A stretch of 64,000 nucleotides of DNA from Mycolicibacterium sp. GF69. Lineage in GTDB: Bacteria > Actinomycetota > Actinomycetes > Mycobacteriales > Mycobacteriaceae. The stretch covers positions 62,001 to 126,000 of the forward strand of contig NZ_QMEW01000001.1 of the NCBI RefSeq assembly GCF_003284965.1. The letters are read 5' to 3'. Of the stretch, positions 1 to 8,621 are shown piece after piece (position 1 is the first letter of the stretch; every line of letters begins with the position of its first letter). The translations under genes were made by a program, and so were the position numbers. A model generated the notes under the pieces. It saw nothing but the letters and a program-made list of their open reading frames with translations. It was not told the origin of the DNA and did not search any database.

Positions 1-411
1 CTGGTGCCGCCGTCGGTGTGGGAGCCGAGGTACGAGGAGATCAACGCGTTCGAGCGCGAACTCGTCGACGGTGGAACGACTCTGGTGAAGGTCGCGATGT
101 TCATCTCGCTCGACGAGCAGAAGAAGCAGTTGCTCGAGCGACTCGACGACCCGACGAAGTACTGGAAGTACAACCCCGGCGATATCGACGAACGTCTGCG
201 GTGGCCGCAGTACCAGGAGGCCTACCAGGCGATGCTCGACCGCACGTCGACGGACTATGCGCCGTGGCATGTCGTGCCGGCCGACCGTCGGTGGTACAGC
301 AGGCTCGCCGTGACCGAATTGCTGATCGGAGCTCTCGACGGTCTCGACTTGTCGTATCCGCCCGCCGATTTCGACATCGCCGCCGAACGCCAGCGACTGC
401 TCTCGTCGTAA
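1..411 (+). CDS. PPK2-type polyphosphate kinase, 3' end only
   Basis: The reading frame is open from the first base of the window, so the 5' end is missing. The roughly 136 residues seen resemble the C-terminal part of PPK2-family polyphosphate:nucleotide phosphotransferases. They include the segment with FISLDEQKKQLLERLDDP, then the WKYNPGDIDER stretch and a WHVVPADRRWYSRLAV segment. PPK2 enzymes move phosphate between polyphosphate and nucleotides in the cytosol. The Walker A part of the P-loop kinase core must lie upstream and cannot be checked. Family assignment is confident; substrate preference (ADP, GDP or AMP) cannot be told from this piece. Confidence 0.85.
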   Translation: MVPPSVWEPRYEEINAFERELVDGGTTLVKVAMFISLDEQKKQLLERLDDPTKYWKYNPGDIDERLRWPQYQEAYQAMLDRTSTDYAPWHVVPADRRWYSRLAVTELLIGALDGLDLSYPPADFDIAAERQRLLSS

Positions 412-438
412 TTGCGCCGCACCTCCCCTCCCGCGCGC

Positions 439-494
439 CGAGACTGCGGTTTCTGACGAATTTCGGCCGATTCCTCTCATAAACCGCAGTCTCG
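439..494. repeat. Long-loop inverted repeat between genes
   Basis: The 14-base arms at 439-452 and 481-494 (CGAGACTGCGGTTT and its exact complement) enclose a 28-base loop. It lies after the PPK2-type gene and before the DUF559 gene. A diverged copy of the same arm sequence occurs at 25502-25558. It could act as a bidirectional terminator or be a small mobile palindromic repeat; no U-tract follows. Confidence 0.7.
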
Positions 495-530
495 TGGAAC
501 CGGTAGAGCGCTTCCGGCATCTAACTGAAT

Positions 531-1370
531 ATGGACCGTCTCATCGTGGGCAGCGACGCACTCTTAGCCGGCATCGTGACACGTCACGACCTGCGCACCG
601 ACTACTTCAAGGTGCATCACAACGTATACGCGCCGATAGGAATGGAACTCGACGCGCGTGCTCGAGCACATGCCGCGTGGCTTTGGTCTCGCGGACAAGC
701 GACACTATTCGGTCACTCGGCCGCGGCGATGTTCGGAACTCGGTGGCTACCGCCTGACGGGCCGGCAGAACTGGCACGAATACGGCATCGATCTCCGCGC
801 GGGATCGTCATCTACAGTGGGACGCTCGACGATGACGAGGTCTGCCTGCGAGGCAGCTTCGACTGCACGACACCCGCTCGCACGGCCTATGACCTCGGCC
901 GGCGCGTACCAGGGGATCTGGGGATCATTCGAATCGACGCCCTGCTCAACGCGACCGGGTGCACCATCGCCGAAGTACACGGCATCGCGAACCGCTATCC
1001 CGGCGCACGGGGCATTCGCGAACTGCGCGCGACGTTGGATCTCGTCGATGGTGGCGCGGAATCACCGAAAGAGACCGAGCTTCGCCTGCTGATCGTCCGT
1101 GCCGGGTTGCCTCGCCCGGCCACGCAAATCCGCGTTGGTAGTCGCCGAATCGACATGGGCTGGCGCCAGTGGAAAGTGGGCGTGGAGTACGACGGAGTCC
1201 AGCATTGGACGAGTCAGGACATCCACGCCGGAGATATCGAACGGTTGGAGTTCCTCGCCGCCCAAGGCTGGCTGATCGTGCGGGTCAGCGCGCGTCATTT
1301 ACGGACTCAACGAGCAGAGATCGTGCGCCGGGTATGCGAGGCGCTCAGGAGCCGCGGCTGCTCCATCTGA
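531..1370 (+). CDS. DUF559 / PD-(D/E)XK-like protein with AbiEi-like N-terminus
   Basis: A 279-residue protein of a type common in mycobacteria. The N-terminal half resembles the winged-helix region of AbiEi-type antitoxins and related regulators. The last 100 residues resemble DUF559, a Vsr-like nuclease fold. The likely catalytic core is a glutamate in SPKETELRLL, an Asp in RRIDMGW, the VGVEYDG segment and a following QHW. No toxin partner lies beside it: upstream is the PPK2-type gene and downstream a convergent fadB2. It is therefore a solitary gene, and its biological role is unknown. The ATG start at 531 follows an inverted repeat and has no strong ribosome binding site. Confidence 0.7.
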   Translation: MDRLIVGSDALLAGIVTRHDLRTDYFKVHHNVYAPIGMELDARARAHAAWLWSRGQATLFGHSAAAMFGTRWLPPDGPAELARIRHRSPRGIVIYSGTLDDDEVCLRGSFDCTTPARTAYDLGRRVPGDLGIIRIDALLNATGCTIAEVHGIANRYPGARGIRELRATLDLVDGGAESPKETELRLLIVRAGLPRPATQIRVGSRRIDMGWRQWKVGVEYDGVQHWTSQDIHAGDIERLEFLAAQGWLIVRVSARHLRTQRAEIVRRVCEALRSRGCSI

Positions 1371-1387
1371 TCACCGTGCGCTCGGCG

Positions 1388-2242
1388 CTAGTACGTGTAG
1401 AAGCCCCGACCCGACTTCTTGCCCAACTGGCCCGCCTCGACCATCCGCAGTAGCAGCGGCGGCGGAGCATAGTGCGCGTCCTTGAGCTCATCGAACATCG
1501 AATCGGCGATCAGCTTCATCGTGTCCAACCCGATCAGATCCGACAGCCGCAGCGGCCCCATCGGATGCGATAAGCCCGCGACGATCGCCTTGTCGACATC
1601 CTCGACCGTGGCGACACCGGACTCGACCATCCGGATCGCCGACAACAGGTAGGGCACCAGCAGCGCGTTGACCACGAAACCCGAGCGGTCGCTGCACCGG
1701 ACGACCTGCTTGCCCAGCGCCTCGCTCGCGAACTTCTCGGTCCGCTCGAGGGCACCGTCCGACGTCACCAGCGTGCTGACCAGTTCGACGAGCGGCAGCA
1801 CCGGCACCGGGTTGAAGAAGTGCAGGCCCAACACACGGCTCGGGTTCTTCGTCGCCGCAGCAATTTTCATGATCGGGATGCTCGACGTGTTCGACGCAAG
1901 CACCGCGTCGGGGTCGGTGATGATGTCGTCGAGCGCAGAAAAGATCTTGCCCTTGACGGCCTCGTCCTCGACGACCGCCTCGATCACGAGCTGCCGGTCG
2001 GCCAGGTCGGCCAGGTTCGTGGTGTAGGTGAGGCGCGCCAGGGTGGCGTCGCGATCGCTCTCCGAAAGCTTGCCCTTGCTCGCCGCCCGCTCCAGCGACC
2101 CGGTGATCCGCTTGCGCCCCGCCTCGACGAATTCCTCGGCCGGTTCGTACACGACGACGTTCGCGCCGGCCTTCGCGGCCACCTCCGCGATACCGCTGCC
2201 CATTTGTCCGGCGCCTACGACGCCGACTCGTTCAATGCTCAT
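1388..2242 (-). CDS. fadB2: 3-hydroxybutyryl-CoA dehydrogenase
   Basis: A 284-residue enzyme that oxidises 3-hydroxyacyl-CoA to 3-ketoacyl-CoA with NAD(P) in fatty acid and butyrate metabolism. The Rossmann motif GAGQMGSG is near residue 10. The family segment HFFNPVPVLPLVE, which carries the catalytic histidine, is near residue 140. The C-terminal dimerisation domain ends in KKSGRGFY. Length matches single-domain bacterial HBDH. GAGAGGA lies just upstream of the ATG as a ribosome binding site. It follows icl on the same strand with a hairpin between, as in M. tuberculosis (Rv0468 after Rv0467). Confidence 0.93.
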   Translation of the reverse strand: MSIERVGVVGAGQMGSGIAEVAAKAGANVVVYEPAEEFVEAGRKRITGSLERAASKGKLSESDRDATLARLTYTTNLADLADRQLVIEAVVEDEAVKGKIFSALDDIITDPDAVLASNTSSIPIMKIAAATKNPSRVLGLHFFNPVPVLPLVELVSTLVTSDGALERTEKFASEALGKQVVRCSDRSGFVVNALLVPYLLSAIRMVESGVATVEDVDKAIVAGLSHPMGPLRLSDLIGLDTMKLIADSMFDELKDAHYAPPPLLLRMVEAGQLGKKSGRGFYTY

Positions 2243-2257
2243 TGCGTCCTCTCACAA

Positions 2258-2294
2258 CATCAGGCCCCGCCCAATATAAGGACGGGGCCTGATG
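2258..2294 (-). terminator. Hairpin between icl and fadB2
   Basis: Perfect 12-base arms at 2258-2269 and 2283-2294 (CATCAGGCCCCG and its complement) enclose a 13-base loop. It sits after the icl stop and before the fadB2 start. There is no U-run after the stem, as is common for mycobacterial hairpin terminators. It may end or attenuate the icl transcript. Confidence 0.7.
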
Positions 2295-2352
2295 ACAAGC
2301 CGTTGGGCCTCGTGAGCCTACTGGGCCTGGTCTGGTGTGGCGGTCAGTGGCT

Positions 2353-3639
2353 TCAGTGGAACTGACCCTCTTCGGTCGAGCCGCTCAGCGCCGTGGTCGA
2401 CGAAGTCGGGTCCACCGTGGTGGCGATCCGGTCGAAGTAACCGGCGCCGACCTCGCGCTGGTGCTTGGTCGCCGTGTATCCGCGTTCCTCGGCGGCGAAC
2501 TCGCGCTCCTGCAGCTCGACATACGCGCTCATCTGGTTGCGGGCGTAGCCGTAGGCCAGATCAAACATCGAGTAGTTCAGGGCGTGGAAGCCGGCCAGCG
2601 TGATGAACTGGAACTTGAAGCCCATCGCGCCGAGCTCCTTCTGGAACTTCGCGATCGTCGCGTCGTCGAGGTGCTTCTTCCAGTTGAACGACGGCGAGCA
2701 GTTGTAGGCCAGCATCTGGTCGGGGAATTCGGCCTGCACACCCTCGGCGAACTTCTTGGCCAGCTCGAGGTCGGGGGTGCCGGTCTCCATCCAGATCAGA
2801 TCGGCGTACGGCGCGTAGGCCTTGGCACGCGCGATGCACGGCTCGATGCCGTTCTTCACACGGTAGAAGCCTTCCTTGGTGCGCTCACCGGTGATGAAGG
2901 GCTGGTCGCGCTCGTCGACGTCGGAGGTGATCAGCGTGGCGGCTTCGGCGTCGGTGCGGGCGATCACGACGGTCGGCACGTCGGCGACGTCGGCGGCCAG
3001 GCGCGCCGAGGTCAGCGTGCGGACATGCTGCTGGGTCGGGATCAGCACCTTGCCACCGAGGTGACCGCACTTCTTCTCCGATGCCAGCTGGTCCTCCCAG
3101 TGCGAGCCGGCGACACCGGCGGCGATCATCGCCTTCTGCAGCTCGTAGACGTTCAGCGCGCCGCCGAAGCCTGCCTCACCGTCGGCGACGATCGGCACCA
3201 GCCAGTTCTCCACCGACGTGTCGCCCTCCACCTTGGCGATCTCGTCGGCGCGCAGCAGCGCGTTGTTGATCCGGCGGACCACCTGCGGCACCGAGTTGGC
3301 CGGGTAGAGGCTCTGGTCGGGGTAGGTGTGACCGGACAGGTTCGCGTCGCCGGCGACCTGCCAACCGGACAGGTAGATCGCCTTCAGGCCGGCGCGGACC
3401 TGCTGGACGGCCATGTTGCCGGTCAGCGCGCCGAGCGCGTTGACGAACTCCATGTCGTGCAGCTGGTTCCACAGGACCTCGGCCCCGCGGCGCGCGAGCG
3501 TCGACTCCTCGACGACGCTGCCCTGCAGCGCGACGACATCCTCGGCGGAGTACTCACGGGTGACGTTCTTCCAGCGGGGGTTGGTGTCCCAGTCGCGCTG
3601 GATCTCTTCGGCACTCTTCGGCTTGCCAACGGTTGACAT
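2353..3639 (-). CDS. icl: Isocitrate lyase
   Basis: A 428-residue glyoxylate-cycle enzyme that splits isocitrate into succinate and glyoxylate, letting the cell grow on fatty acids or acetate. It can also act as methylisocitrate lyase. The catalytic signature KKCGH lies at residues 189-193 with the active-site cysteine at 191, the same position and length as short-form mycobacterial Icl1. Mg-binding acidic segments such as [10 protein letters not shown] are intact. AAGGAG precedes the ATG at 3639. The 256-base upstream region carries a RamB-like operator near 3800. The gene lies between the thioesterase gene and fadB2 on the same strand. Confidence 0.97.
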   Translation of the reverse strand: MSTVGKPKSAEEIQRDWDTNPRWKNVTREYSAEDVVALQGSVVEESTLARRGAEVLWNQLHDMEFVNALGALTGNMAVQQVRAGLKAIYLSGWQVAGDANLSGHTYPDQSLYPANSVPQVVRRINNALLRADEIAKVEGDTSVENWLVPIVADGEAGFGGALNVYELQKAMIAAGVAGSHWEDQLASEKKCGHLGGKVLIPTQQHVRTLTSARLAADVADVPTVVIARTDAEAATLITSDVDERDQPFITGERTKEGFYRVKNGIEPCIARAKAYAPYADLIWMETGTPDLELAKKFAEGVQAEFPDQMLAYNCSPSFNWKKHLDDATIAKFQKELGAMGFKFQFITLAGFHALNYSMFDLAYGYARNQMSAYVELQEREFAAEERGYTATKHQREVGAGYFDRIATTVDPTSSTTALSGSTEEGQFH

Positions 3640-3791
3640 GGCGCTCCTTCGATCTTCACTATCGCTGCGGCGCTGCCGGGGGAATCCGACTTGTTAACGC
3701 CTGACTGTTCGCTGCTATAAGGATGCCCCACGCTGTTACCGCAGGTCCAGCCGTTTCGATTGCCAACTTCCGCCAACTGCGCACGCAGTTT

Positions 3792-3808
3792 TGCAAATTT
3801 TGCGAAGA
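3792..3808 (-). promoter_or_regulatory. Putative RamB operator upstream of icl
   Basis: TGCAAA at 3792-3797, a three-base gap, then TGCGAAGA at 3801-3808. The same two blocks with the same gap occur at 4766-4782 beside ramB. RamB is known to control icl in corynebacteria and M. tuberculosis and to recognise TTTGC/GCAAA-like sites. The site is about 155 bases upstream of the icl start. The assignment is inferred from the shared sequence. Confidence 0.65.
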
Positions 3809-3895
3809 CACTCGTGTGCTTAACCGGTTCAGAAGTTACCGGTGAGTAGCCGATATCTGCAGGTCAGTACGCTCGTACTGTTAAACCGGCAGCGC

Positions 3896-4744
3896 TCAGA
3901 GGTTGAAGATCGACGCGACCGCCTTGGCCTCGTCGCCCACCGCATATGTGAGGGTTGTAACAGTGCGATCCGTCAGTTCGGGACCGAACCTGTCCGTCGA
4001 ACCCGGCGGGTGGGTATGGCTGAGGATCTCCATCTTGTCGCCGAGCGCCACCGCGGCGTCGTGCTCGATCGTCGCCCGCAACGGATAGCGCGCAAGCCCC
4101 GGGTGCTGGTGGAGATAGTCCTCGATCACCGACCAGTACACCGAGTTGTTCATGTGGTCGAAGATGTCGATGTCGCTCACCCGGATGGGGTAGTCGCGGA
4201 TCTCGTCGGCGTCCTCCCGGCTGCCGGGCGACAGGTAGGCCTTCCATCGCAGACGATCGACGTCGGTCGTGCGCCGCAGACCCTCGAGGAAGTCGTCGGA
4301 GATGCGCGCCGGGCCCTGGGTCTCGCGGTTGATGTTGATCCAGAACGCCTCGGACTCGATGAGGCCGCCTTTACGCCCGTCGATGCGCACCCGCATGTCG
4401 CACCACCGGTTCGACGTACCCGAACACCAGCGGCGTAGCCGCAGCATGTCCTGGAACTCGATCGGGCGGACCATGTCGATCATCGTGCGGCGCACGATCC
4501 AGAGCGGATGAGTCTCCTGGAAACCCATCTCCCGCAACTGATCGGAGCCGATGTCCTGGATGTGGCGCGTCGCGGCGTCGAATTTGAGCCGGCCTTCGCG
4601 GTCCACGTCGGCGACCCGCAGCGGCCACTCGATGTCGAACACGTCGGGGTGTGGATCAGGGACCGGCATCATGGCCTTGGCCAGGCCCGACGCGGGCTTC
4701 GATCCAGATCCCTGGTTGGTGCTCACGAGGGCCGATAATGCCAC
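3896..4744 (-). CDS. Acyl-ACP thioesterase family protein (hotdog fold)
   Basis: A tandem-hotdog protein resembling Rv0466 of M. tuberculosis and plant FatA/FatB-type acyl-ACP thioesterases, which release fatty acids from acyl carrier protein. The first hotdog domain covers HIQDIGSDQLREMGF to WININRETQ. The second contains IDIFDHMNNSVYWSVIEDYL, carrying the HMNN motif typical of the active site. The start is uncertain: GTG at 4744 gives 282 residues, GTG at 4726 is possible, and the ATG pair at 4672/4669 (MMPVPD) gives a length closer to the 264-residue homologue. It is divergent from ramB, sharing its operator region, and upstream of icl. Confidence 0.85.
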   Translation of the reverse strand: MALSALVSTNQGSGSKPASGLAKAMMPVPDPHPDVFDIEWPLRVADVDREGRLKFDAATRHIQDIGSDQLREMGFQETHPLWIVRRTMIDMVRPIEFQDMLRLRRWCSGTSNRWCDMRVRIDGRKGGLIESEAFWININRETQGPARISDDFLEGLRRTTDVDRLRWKAYLSPGSREDADEIRDYPIRVSDIDIFDHMNNSVYWSVIEDYLHQHPGLARYPLRATIEHDAAVALGDKMEILSHTHPPGSTDRFGPELTDRTVTTLTYAVGDEAKAVASIFNL

Positions 4745-4765
4745 ATCCAGCTAGAACAGCCGATC

Positions 4766-4793
4766 TGCAAACGATGCGAAGAATATCTTCGCA
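4766..4793. promoter_or_regulatory. Putative RamB operator between ramB and the thioesterase gene
   Basis: TGCAAA at 4766-4771, a three-base gap, then TGCGAAGA at 4775-4782, matching the site upstream of icl. Here TGCGAAGA also forms a perfect 8-base inverted repeat with TCTTCGCA at 4786-4793, around a three-base centre. It lies 20 bases before the ramB start and 21 bases before the farthest possible thioesterase start. This position suits autoregulation and shared control. Confidence 0.7.
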
Positions 4794-4813
4794 ACGTTGC
4801 TACGCTGGTCGAC

Positions 4814-6259
4814 GTGGCGAAGACGTTCGTCGGATCGCGGGTGCGGCAGCTGCGGAACGAACGCGGTTTCAGCCAGTCGGCTCTGGCGCAGATGCTGGAG
4901 ATCTCGCCGAGTTACCTCAACCAGATCGAGCACGACGTGCGCCCGCTGACCGTGGCCGTCCTCCTGCGCATCACCGAGGTGTTCGGCGTCGACGCGACGT
5001 TCTTCGCCTCGGAGGACGACACCCGCCTGGTGGCCGAACTTCGCGAACTCACGCTGGACCGAGATCTCGACATCGACGTCGACCTCGCCGAAATCGCGGA
5101 CATGGTGGCCGCCCACCCGAACCTGGCCCGCGCGATGGTCAACCTGCACCGCCGCTACCAGCTGGCCAACGCGCGGCTCGCCGCCGCGACCGAGGACCGG
5201 TTCTCGGCGGGCAGGGCCTTGACCGCAGGCAGCGGCTTCAGTTCGGGGTCGGGCTCCATCACGATGCCGCACGAGGAAGTGCGCGACTACTTCTACCAGC
5301 GGCAGAACTATCTGCACGAACTCGATACCGCCGCCGAGGACCTCACCATTCGCATGCGGATGCACCCGGCCGAACTCGCCCGCCAACTGTCGGACCGGCT
5401 GAGCATGGTGCACGGCGTACGAATCGCGCGTCGCCCCGACCTCGGCGGATCAGTGCTGCACCGCTATGACCCGAGCACGAAAACGCTGGAGATCAACGAC
5501 CACCTCTCGTCGGGGCAGACGGTCTTCAGGATGGCGGCCGAGCTGGCGTACTTGGAGTTCGGCGACCTGATCGACAAGCTGGTCGACGAGGGCAAGTTCA
5601 CCGGCGAGGAGTCGACGCGGTTGGCCCGGCTGGGACTGGCCAACTACTTCGCAGCCGCAATGGTGTTGCCGTACGGACAGTTTCACGACGTCGCCGAGAA
5701 GTTCCGCTACGACGTCGAACGCCTCTCGTCGTTCTACTCGGTCAGCTACGAGACCGTCGCGCACCGGCTCTCGACGCTGCAGCGGCCGTCGATGCGTGGT
5801 GTGCCATTGTCGTTCGTCCGGGTCGACCGCGCGGGCAACATGTCGAAACGCCAGTCTGCGACGGGCTTTCACTTCTCCTCGAGCGGCGGCACCTGCCCGC
5901 TGTGGAACGTCTACGAGACATTCGCGTATCCGGGCAAGATCATGGTCCAGGTCGCGCAGATGCCCGACGGGCGCAACTACCTGTGGGTGGCACGCACCGT
6001 CGAACGCCGAGCGCAGCGCTACGGTCAGCCCGGCAAGACGTTCGCGATCGGCCTGGGCTGCGAACTGCGGCACGCGCACCGATTGGTCTACTCGGAGGGG
6101 CTCGACCTGTCCGGCGAGGTCTCGACGCCGATCGGCGCCGGCTGCCGGGTCTGCGAACGGGACAACTGCCCGCAGCGGGCATTCCCCACCCTGGGCCGCG
6201 CACTCGACATCGACGAGCACCGCAGCGCCGTGTCGCCCTATCTGGTCAAGCAGCCCTAG
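4814..6259 (+). CDS. ramB: RamB-type transcriptional regulator of acetate/glyoxylate metabolism
   Basis: A 481-residue regulator. An XRE/Cro helix-turn-helix fills residues 5-60 (RQLRNERGFSQSALAQML, then SPSYLNQIEHD). A central IrrE/ImmA-like region and a C-terminal domain of the short-chain fatty acyl regulator type follow. The C-terminus carries a cysteine cluster (CRVCERDNC) that may bind metal or sense redox; this is inference. In M. tuberculosis RamB represses icl1 and its own gene. The start is GTG at 4814. The operator-like palindrome ends 20 bases upstream. Gene order with the thioesterase gene and icl matches Rv0465c-Rv0467. Confidence 0.93.
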   Translation: MAKTFVGSRVRQLRNERGFSQSALAQMLEISPSYLNQIEHDVRPLTVAVLLRITEVFGVDATFFASEDDTRLVAELRELTLDRDLDIDVDLAEIADMVAAHPNLARAMVNLHRRYQLANARLAAATEDRFSAGRALTAGSGFSSGSGSITMPHEEVRDYFYQRQNYLHELDTAAEDLTIRMRMHPAELARQLSDRLSMVHGVRIARRPDLGGSVLHRYDPSTKTLEINDHLSSGQTVFRMAAELAYLEFGDLIDKLVDEGKFTGEESTRLARLGLANYFAAAMVLPYGQFHDVAEKFRYDVERLSSFYSVSYETVAHRLSTLQRPSMRGVPLSFVRVDRAGNMSKRQSATGFHFSSSGGTCPLWNVYETFAYPGKIMVQVAQMPDGRNYLWVARTVERRAQRYGQPGKTFAIGLGCELRHAHRLVYSEGLDLSGEVSTPIGAGCRVCERDNCPQRAFPTLGRALDIDEHRSAVSPYLVKQP

Positions 6260-6277
6260 GTCGATACACTCGCTGTG

Positions 6278-6829
6278 ATGAGCGCAACCGATTCGGCACG
6301 CATCGCGCCCGGTGGATTCAAAGAACTCGGCCCACTGAACTGGGCCATCGCCAAGATCGGCGCACGTGCGATTCGAGCGCCGAGGTTCAGCCTCTTGAAT
6401 GTCCTTGGCCAACATCGCCTTCTGTTCCTGGCCTGGCTGCCCTACAGCGGAGTGCTGCTCGGGATGCTGAGCAAGCTGTCGGTACAGGACGCCGAGACCG
6501 TGATCCTGCGCGTGGGCCATCTGCGCGACTGCGAATACGAACTGCAGCAGCACCGCCGGTTGGCCCGCACTCGCGGTCTCGGCCCGGATGTGCAGAAGAA
6601 AATATTCGAGGGCCCCGATGCCCAGGGGCTCTCCGACCGCCAGCGTGCACTGATCACCGCCACCGATGAGTTCGTCGTCACCAGAGGCGTGTCCCCCGAA
6701 ACGTGGGCCGTGCTCGCCCGCCACCTCACCAAGCCGCAGCTGATCGAGTTCTGCATGCTGGCCGCGCAATACGACGGGCTGGCGGCCACGATCACCACAC
6801 TGAAAGTGCCGCTGGACTTTCCGGACTAG
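6278..6829 (+). CDS. Carboxymuconolactone decarboxylase-like (AhpD fold) protein
   Basis: About 183 residues, 18 bases after ramB on the same strand, matching the position of Rv0464c. The helical AhpD/CMD fold is suggested by the ETVILRVGHLRDCEYELQQH segment near residue 75. That segment has a cysteine but not the CxxC of true AhpD, so peroxidase activity is unlikely to be of the classical kind. Substrate unknown. ATG at 6278 is preceded in frame by GTG at 6275; either could be used. Probably co-transcribed with ramB. Confidence 0.75.
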   Translation: MSATDSARIAPGGFKELGPLNWAIAKIGARAIRAPRFSLLNVLGQHRLLFLAWLPYSGVLLGMLSKLSVQDAETVILRVGHLRDCEYELQQHRRLARTRGLGPDVQKKIFEGPDAQGLSDRQRALITATDEFVVTRGVSPETWAVLARHLTKPQLIEFCMLAAQYDGLAATITTLKVPLDFPD

Positions 6830-6845
6830 CGCGTCCACCGCGCGG

Positions 6846-6892
6846 TTAGCGGGTTGATTGCTCGCATATAGCGCTGGTAATCAACCCGTTAA
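6846..6892. repeat. Inverted repeat after the CMD-like gene (possible terminator)
   Basis: The arms are 6846-6859 and 6879-6892 (TTAGCGGGTTGATT with AATCAACCCGTTAA), fully paired apart from one G-U pair, with a 19-base loop. It sits between the convergent CMD-like gene and the small membrane protein gene, so it could end transcription from both sides. Confidence 0.65.
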
Positions 6893-6907
6893 GCATCGGA
6901 GTCCGGA

Positions 6908-7198
6908 CTACAGGTACGTGATGCCGAGCACGATGAGCGAGAGCAGCACCGGCGAGACGGGCAACGCCCAGAGAAACACCGCCCACACTTCGGCCTTGCG
7001 CTGGTAACAGCGCCAGCCCTGCCAGCCGGCCACCCCGCCGGCGACGAACGACACCGCGGCCACCACCAGCACCCAGGTGCTGACGTCTGAAGCCCCGGTG
7101 GCCAGGGAGATTCCGGCCAGCCACAGGACATGGCCGACCACCAGTCCGCCGATGCCGGCGACCCAGAGCGCCCTGGCCGTGCTGAGTGTCTGAACCAC
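6908..7198 (-). CDS. Small membrane protein downstream of lpdC
   Basis: A 96-residue protein with three hydrophobic helices: about residues 10-33, 40-60 and 75-95. A short basic, Trp-rich loop (GWRCYQRKAE) lies between the second and third. It matches the position and size of Rv0463 of M. tuberculosis (97 residues, conserved membrane protein). I chose GTG at 7198, which leaves a two-base gap after the lpdC stop and implies translational coupling. Function unknown. Confidence 0.75.
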   Translation of the reverse strand: MVQTLSTARALWVAGIGGLVVGHVLWLAGISLATGASDVSTWVLVVAAVSFVAGGVAGWQGWRCYQRKAEVWAVFLWALPVSPVLLSLIVLGITYL

Positions 7199-7200
7199 GC

Positions 7201-8595
7201 TCAGAAGTTGATCATGTGGCCGAGCAACCCGTGGAAGCACTCCTGCAGCGCCTCGGACATGGTCGGGTGCGTGTGCACGTTGCGGGCCAACTCGGTGGCG
7301 GTCAGATCCCACTTCTGCGCCAGGGTCAGTTCCGGCAGCAGTTCGGAGACGTCGTGGCCGATCAGGTGGCCGCCGATCAGCTCGCCGTATTTGCCGTCGG
7401 CGATCAGCTTGACGAAGCCGCTGGGGTCGCCAGCGCCGTGCGCCTTGGCGTTGGCGGTGAAGGGGAACTTCGCGACCTTGACGTCGTACCCCTCGTCGCG
7501 CGCCTGCTCCTCCGTCAGTCCGAAGCTGGCGACCTGCGGCTGGCAGAACGTCGCGCGCGGCAGCATCCGGTAGTCGCCGAGTGGCAGAGTCTCTGCGCCG
7601 GCGATGGTTTCGGCGGCGATGACGCCCTGCGCCTCGGCGACGTGCGCCAGCTGCAGCTTGCCGGTGACGTCGCCGATCGCGTAGATGTGCGGCACGCTGG
7701 TGCGCATGTAGTCGTCGATGCCGATGGCCTTGCGCTCGGTGACGGTGACGCCGGTGTTGTCCAACCCGTAACCCTCGATGTTCGGCGCGAAACCGATTGC
7801 CTGCAAAACCTTTTCGGCCTTGATGTCCTCGGACTTGCCGTCCTTGCTGACGGTGACGGTGACCTCGTCGCCGCTGTCCTCGATGGATTCGACCTTGGTG
7901 CCGGTGAGCACCTTGACGCCCAGCTTCTTGAACTGCTTCTCGATCTCCTTGGAGACTTCGGCGTCCTCGTTGGGCAGTGCGCGAGGCAGGAACTCGACGA
8001 TCGTGACGTCGACGCCGTAGTTCTTCAGCACATAACCGAACTCCATGCCGATCGCGCCTGCGCCGGCGATGACGATGGACGACGGCAACTCCCGGGTCAT
8101 GATCAGCTCTTCGTAGGTGACCACGTTTTCCGACAGTGACGTGCCGGGCACCAGGCGGGTGCTGCTGCCGGTGGCGATGATGACGTTGTCGAACTCGACG
8201 GTTTCGGTGCCGCCCTCGTTCAGGTCGACCTCGAGCGTGTGGTCGTCGGAGAACTTGCCGTAGCCGTGGATTTCGGTGATCTTGTTCTTCTTCATCAGGA
8301 AGTGCACGCCGGTGACGCGGCCGTCGGCGACCTTGCGGCTGCGGTCGAACGCGACGCCGTAGTCGAACGTGGCATCGCCGCTGATGCCGAACTGTTTGGC
8401 CTCCTTGGTGAAAATGTGGGCGAGCTCCGCGTTGCGCAGCAGCGCCTTCGACGGGATGCACCCGACGTTGAGGCAGACGCCGCCCCAGTACTTGGGTTCG
8501 ACGATGGCGGTGTTCAGTCCGAGTTGGGCCGCGCGAATGGCCGCGACGTATCCGCCGGGGCCCGCTCCGAGAACGACGACGTCATAGTGGGTCAC
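7201..8595 (-). CDS. lpdC: Dihydrolipoyl dehydrogenase
   Basis: A 464-residue FAD-dependent disulfide oxidoreductase, the E3 subunit of pyruvate and branched-chain dehydrogenase complexes. In mycobacteria it is also part of the peroxynitrite reductase/peroxidase with AhpD and DlaT. The FAD motif [10 protein letters not shown] is at the N-terminus. The redox disulfide CLNVGC is near residue 41, the NAD-binding GAGAIGMEF near residue 178, and the C-terminal catalytic HTHPTMSE near residue 443. Length equals M. tuberculosis LpdC. ATG at 8595. Confidence 0.96.
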   Translation of the reverse strand: MTHYDVVVLGAGPGGYVAAIRAAQLGLNTAIVEPKYWGGVCLNVGCIPSKALLRNAELAHIFTKEAKQFGISGDATFDYGVAFDRSRKVADGRVTGVHFLMKKNKITEIHGYGKFSDDHTLEVDLNEGGTETVEFDNVIIATGSSTRLVPGTSLSENVVTYEELIMTRELPSSIVIAGAGAIGMEFGYVLKNYGVDVTIVEFLPRALPNEDAEVSKEIEKQFKKLGVKVLTGTKVESIEDSGDEVTVTVSKDGKSEDIKAEKVLQAIGFAPNIEGYGLDNTGVTVTERKAIGIDDYMRTSVPHIYAIGDVTGKLQLAHVAEAQGVIAAETIAGAETLPLGDYRMLPRATFCQPQVASFGLTEEQARDEGYDVKVAKFPFTANAKAHGAGDPSGFVKLIADGKYGELIGGHLIGHDVSELLPELTLAQKWDLTATELARNVHTHPTMSEALQECFHGLLGHMINF

Positions 8596-8621
8596 GCCCC
8601 CACACTAATGGGCGTCGGCGG

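Noticed and set aside
2335-3636. A 433-codon open frame antisense to icl
   Set aside because: High GC at third codon positions keeps antisense frames open. The protein is Arg/Gly/Val/Leu low-complexity with no family features, and icl on the other strand is beyond doubt.
6908-8461. One long minus-strand frame joining the small membrane protein to a region inside lpdC
   Set aside because: The upstream 400 codons are an out-of-frame reading of lpdC. Only the last 96 codons look like a protein.
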